NCBI GenBank assembly: GCA_035651595.1
Contig: DASRFJ010000271.1
Location: 1 to 7,288, forward strand
Direction of reading: 5' to 3'
DNA: 7,288 bases
From: JAFARZ01 sp035651595
GTDB taxonomy: Bacteria; Actinomycetota; Actinomycetes; Streptosporangiales; Streptosporangiaceae
Below are positions 5,059-7,288 of the stretch, one piece after another. The stretch's first letter is position 1. Every line of letters starts with the position of its first letter. Made by a program: the position numbers and the translations under genes. Below the pieces are notes generated by a model, which was not told the origin of the DNA, did no database searches, and saw only the letters and a list, made by a program, of their open reading frames with translations.

Positions 5059-5955
5059 CTACCTCATGGTCGAGCTGGCTGGCTCGGGCGAGTCCGGGTG
5101 CTGCACCGGCTGCCGGGTCCAGCTGGTGATCATGACGGGGCTGCCGAGGGGAACCCGGGACAGCGCGCGCAGGGCGGCGGCGGGGACCCGGATGCAGCCG
5201 TGGCTGATCGCGTGGCCGAACACGGCAGGATCCGGCCAGCCGTGCAGGGCGACGGTGCCGGGGCCGCCGCCGTAGGTGGTCAGGGTGGCAGAGTGCGCGC
5301 CGAGGGGGAGGATCAGCGGGCTGTAGGTGGGGTGCGGTGGTGCCAGTGAGGCGAGCAGGAACGTGCGCCCGGCTGGGGTGGGGGTGCCGGGGGCGCCCTC
5401 GGCCACCGTCCATGTTCCCAGGCTGCGTCCGGCGTCGAGGACGGTCAGCCGGTAAGAGGTCAGGTTGATCTGGACCCGGTAGGGGCTGTAGGCGGTTTGC
5501 AGCCCGCCGCCGCCGAGGTAGATCCAGCCGGTGGACCGGTTCGGCCGGGCCGGGAGCAGCACCCGGTCCCAGCCTGGCTGGGATTGCACGACCGGGACCC
5601 AGGTGGGGCTACCGATCTGGGTGGCAGGCAGCGCAGCCGCTGGCGGCCCGCCCGGGCGGCTGTAGACCACGCGCGTCGCCACCGGGTGCAGCACGATTCC
5701 CGTCTCTGCCGCGAACGGGGCCGGATCTGGCGGCGCGGCGGGGGTGGTCCCGTAGGTGGTGGCCGCCGGCAACCGCGCCATCTGCGCTGAGGAGACGCGC
5801 ATCGGCTGCACGGGCGGGGGCGCGGCCGCGTGCGGCGGCCCGGCCGTTCCGCAGCCCGCTGCCAGGGCGGCGATGGTGGCCGCGATGACCGTCATGCCTG
5901 CCGTTGCCCTTCCCGCGGCACGGCGGGGCCCGTCAAATCGGAAGTAATAATGCAT
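5059..5955 (-). CDS. L,D-transpeptidase (YkuD), predicted lipoprotein
   Basis: This 298-residue enzyme would form 3-3 peptide cross-links in peptidoglycan, or attach proteins to it, outside the cytoplasmic membrane. The start is ATG 5955: GGAGG (5967-5963) lies seven bases upstream, whereas an in-frame ATG at 6003 has none. Residues 1-34 form a lipoprotein signal peptide with arginines, a hydrophobic stretch (MTVIAATIAALAAG) and lipobox LAAGC with Cys35 as the lipidated residue. A Pro/Ala linker follows, then an SH3-like region about 86-150. The YkuD domain runs about 158-277, starting YRVQINLTSYRLTVLD. The catalytic motif is intact: HG at 238-239 and SHGCIR with catalytic Cys254. The C-terminal ~20 residues are polar. 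It is divergent from the DUF3494 gene across a ~500-bp gap and is followed on the same strand by sufB after ~90 bp. The family call is firm. Confidence 0.95.
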   Translation of the reverse strand: MHYYFRFDGPRRAAGRATAGMTVIAATIAALAAGCGTAGPPHAAAPPPVQPMRVSSAQMARLPAATTYGTTPAAPPDPAPFAAETGIVLHPVATRVVYSRPGGPPAAALPATQIGSPTWVPVVQSQPGWDRVLLPARPNRSTGWIYLGGGGLQTAYSPYRVQINLTSYRLTVLDAGRSLGTWTVAEGAPGTPTPAGRTFLLASLAPPHPTYSPLILPLGAHSATLTTYGGGPGTVALHGWPDPAVFGHAISHGCIRVPAAALRALSRVPLGSPVMITSWTRQPVQHPDSPEPASSTMR

Positions 5956-6190
5956 TGACAGACCTCCGGGGTGCAAATAGCAAAATGACCGGCGCAACCG
6001 CATCCGGCAGCTCTTTCAGCGAGCGAATGGCGCGTGGCCCGTTTCCAGGGAAATGGACGGACCCCGGTCCGGGCGCCAAGGTGCCCCGGGGCCCTTGCGA
6101 TTGCGTCCGGAATCGTAGCACGGCAGGGAGTCGGCAGGAGCGCCCCTCACCAGGCTGTGCGGCTGAACTCGTATCGCCGGACGGTAGCTT

Positions 6191-6228
6191 TATTCCCGAA
6201 ATTTCCCGCAATTTCCCGTTAGTGCCCG
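6191..6228. repeat. Four CCCG blocks at exact 10-bp spacing
   Basis: TATTCCCG, AAATTTCCCG, CAATTTCCCG and TTAGTGCCCG follow one another, with CCCG starting at 6195, 6205, 6215 and 6225. The middle two units share AATTTCCCG. A 10-bp period places every block on the same face of the helix, as expected for a protein binding in series. A GATAAT (6253-6258) 24 bp further could be a -10 for the DUF3494 gene, which would put the repeats at an activator position. Confidence 0.5.
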
Positions 6229-6320
6229 CATAGCGTAATGCATTCTGTGCCGGATAATCCACGTGACAGCGAAGGCGTGTCCGCCGCACATCAATGATGA
6301 ATTCGTGTAACGTTTCTGGT

Positions 6321-6426
6321 CTGGCATTCCCGGACCGGGATAACTGCCGGTATGCCAGCGGGGGTACCCGCAATTGGCTATCGGCCACGCCAGCGGGAGT
6401 GTCAGGGCATCGCGGCCCACCCCTGA
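6321..6426 (+). ncRNA. Possible structured 5' leader of the DUF3494 gene
   Basis: Several inverted repeats follow each other. CTGGCAT (6321-6327) pairs with ATGCCAG (6352-6358), and inner CCGG blocks also pair. GCGGG (6358-6362) pairs with CCCGC (6367-6371) across a 4-base loop. TCAGGG (6402-6407) pairs with CCCTGA (6421-6426). A direct repeat GCCAGCGGG occurs at 6354-6362 and 6389-6397. The leader ends about 35 bases before the start codon. It might be a cis-acting RNA, but conserved cores of riboswitches I know, including c-di-AMP (ydaO), were not convincingly matched. High GC content also produces hairpins by chance. Confidence 0.25.
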
Positions 6427-6461
6427 TTCCAGAGCACAGCCACTAGAGAAAGGCACCGCAT

Positions 6462-7288
6462 ATGACCGATATCGGCAGCCGCGCCTGGCGCCGATGGGTC
6501 GGCTACGCCTGGCTGACCGCAGCCACCGGCGCCACCGCCGTGCTCATCGCCTCCCAGCCCGCCGTGGCCGCGACAGCCCCGGTCGGCCTGGGCACGGCCG
6601 GCAGTTTCGCGGTTTTGGCCGGGACCACGGTCACCAACACCGGCCCGAGCCGGATCAGCGGGAACCTCGGCGTGAGCCCGGGCACCGCGGTGACCGGGTT
6701 CCCGCCCGGCATCGTGACCGGCGGTACCATTCACCGGGCCGACGGCGTCGCGGGGGGCGCCCAGTCCGACCTGACCATCGCGTACAACGATGCGGCCGGG
6801 CGCAGCCCGACAGCCAACATCCCGGCCTTCATCGGCGCCGGCCAGACACTCGCGCCCGGTGTGTACAAGGCCTCCTCGTCGCTCGAGGTCGGCGGGTCGC
6901 TGACCCTGGACGCGCACGGCGACCCGGACGCGGTCTGGATCTTCCAGGCCCCCTCCTCCACCCTCACCACCGACTCGGCCAGCTCCGTCATCCTCACCAA
7001 CGGCGCCCAGGCCTGCAACGTCTTCTGGCAAGTGGGCAGTTCCGCCACCCTCGGAACAAATTCCACCTTCGCGGGCACCATCCTCGCCCTCACGTCGATC
7101 TCGGTGCAGACCGGAGACACCATCACCGGCCGTACGCTGGCCCGGAACGGGGCCGTGACCCTCGACGACGACACGATCACCGCACCCAGCTGCACGACAA
7201 CCCCGCCCCCGAGTCCGACGCCGACCGCGACCAGCCCGACGCCGACCGCGACCAGCCCGACGCCGACCGCGACCAGCCCGACGCCGAC
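6462..7288 (+). CDS. Secreted DUF3494 (ice-binding-like) protein (3' end outside window)
   Basis: The plus-strand frame opens at ATG 6462, with AAAGG (6449-6453) eight bases upstream, and stays open to the right edge (275 codons). Residues 1-37 form a signal peptide: RRW, a hydrophobic stretch, and AVA before the cut. Residues about 43-244 are a full DUF3494/ice-binding domain, with LGTAGSFAVLAGTTVTNTG, ISGNLGVSPGTAVTGFPPG, the helix DLTIAYNDAAG, LAPGVYKASSSLEVGGSLTL, the strand DAVWIFQ, ACNVFWQVGSSATLGTNSTF and AGTILALTSISVQTG. Cys185 and Cys244 could form a disulphide. From residue 247 a Pro/Thr/Ser linker with a 7-residue repeat begins and runs off the window. Such linkers usually lead to a wall or membrane anchor, so a surface protein is likely. 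Some family members bind ice; others are thought to act in adhesion, and the sequence alone does not decide which. Confidence 0.92.
   Translation, partial: MTDIGSRAWRRWVGYAWLTAATGATAVLIASQPAVAATAPVGLGTAGSFAVLAGTTVTNTGPSRISGNLGVSPGTAVTGFPPGIVTGGTIHRADGVAGGAQSDLTIAYNDAAGRSPTANIPAFIGAGQTLAPGVYKASSSLEVGGSLTLDAHGDPDAVWIFQAPSSTLTTDSASSVILTNGAQACNVFWQVGSSATLGTNSTFAGTILALTSISVQTGDTITGRTLARNGAVTLDDDTITAPSCTTTPPPSPTPTATSPTPTATSPTPTATSPTP
7212..7288 (+). repeat. 21-bp tandem repeat encoding SPTPTAT
   Basis: Units at 7212-7232, 7233-7253 and 7254-7274, plus a partial unit to the edge, are nearly identical at the DNA level; the first differs by AGT versus AGC. Each encodes Ser-Pro-Thr-Pro-Thr-Ala-Thr. 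The near identity suggests recent expansion by slippage and possible length variation between strains. The true repeat number is not visible because the window ends inside it. Confidence 0.9.

Larger units (their letters stand above)
5956..6461. other. Long intergenic region between divergent envelope genes
   Basis: About 505 bp separate the transpeptidase and DUF3494 start codons. No credible gene was found; minus-strand frames here lack ribosome binding sites and family patterns. The half next to the transpeptidase (about 6050-6110) holds GC-rich self-complementary stretches such as GGACCCCGGTCC and CCCCGGGG. The half next to the DUF3494 gene holds phased repeats and several hairpins, listed separately. 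The length and structure suggest regulation of one or both genes. Confidence 0.5.

Noticed and set aside
6340..6400. c-di-AMP (ydaO) riboswitch
   Set aside because: GCGGGGGTACCCGC followed by GG and ATCGG recalls part of the class, but the conserved second half with the CGAACCCG and CAGCTAACC type elements is absent.
5933..6456. Minus-strand ORFs of 151 and 88 codons in the intergenic region
   Set aside because: They have no ribosome binding sites and no domain patterns, and they cover the phased repeats and hairpins, which argues for non-coding DNA.

Overview
The window looks like chromosomal DNA of a high-GC actinomycete (Streptomyces/Streptosporangiales type). Supporting signs are the third-position G/C bias, strong GGAGG-type ribosome binding sites, a SufB that reads like the actinobacterial form, a DUF5994 protein, a small winged-helix regulator of a type common in these bacteria, a YkuD lipoprotein and a DUF3494 surface protein. 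Family names come from recognising sequence patterns by eye; no database search was run.

Layout. (1) 1-592, minus: a TetR-family repressor cut by the left edge. It is divergent from an Hsp20 small heat-shock protein (965-1462, plus). The 372-bp gap between them holds two diverged copies of one ~63-bp control region, each with the 15-bp palindrome GTGAACGACGTTCAC. (2) A strong hairpin follows hsp20, then a 187-residue protein (1822-2385, plus) with a degraded GIY-YIG nuclease fold. (3) 2570-3511 is a gene graveyard. On the minus strand lie a winged-helix regulator broken by an amber codon and two frameshifts, a DUF5994 gene lacking its C-terminal part, and a short membrane-segment ORF. On the plus strand lies only the tail of a short-chain dehydrogenase. 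(4) 3550-4812, minus: a SufB iron-sulphur scaffold gene with no sufC or sufD in the window. Its conserved N-terminal codons continue upstream of the first ATG but have no ATG, GTG or TTG of their own. An AT-rich island with a palindrome precedes it. (5) 5059-5955, minus: a lipoprotein L,D-transpeptidase. (6) A ~500-bp intergenic region with 10-bp phased repeats and foldable inverted repeats leads into a secreted DUF3494 (ice-binding-like) protein (6462 to the right edge, plus) that runs off the window inside a Ser/Pro/Thr repeat linker.

How the parts may work together. The tetR/hsp20 pair looks like a self-contained stress switch: the presumed repressor and the chaperone share an operator, and at hsp20 the palindrome fills the spacer of a near-consensus promoter. 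Hsp20, SufB, DUF5994, the winged-helix remnant and the dehydrogenase remnant could be leftovers of a stress-related accessory region that has undergone deletion. The L,D-transpeptidase and the DUF3494 protein are divergent envelope genes sharing one intergenic region. No mobile-element gene, tRNA, rRNA or CRISPR array was seen. No clearly new defence or biosynthetic system was found; the best leads are the duplicated operator, the SufB start problem and the phased repeats.
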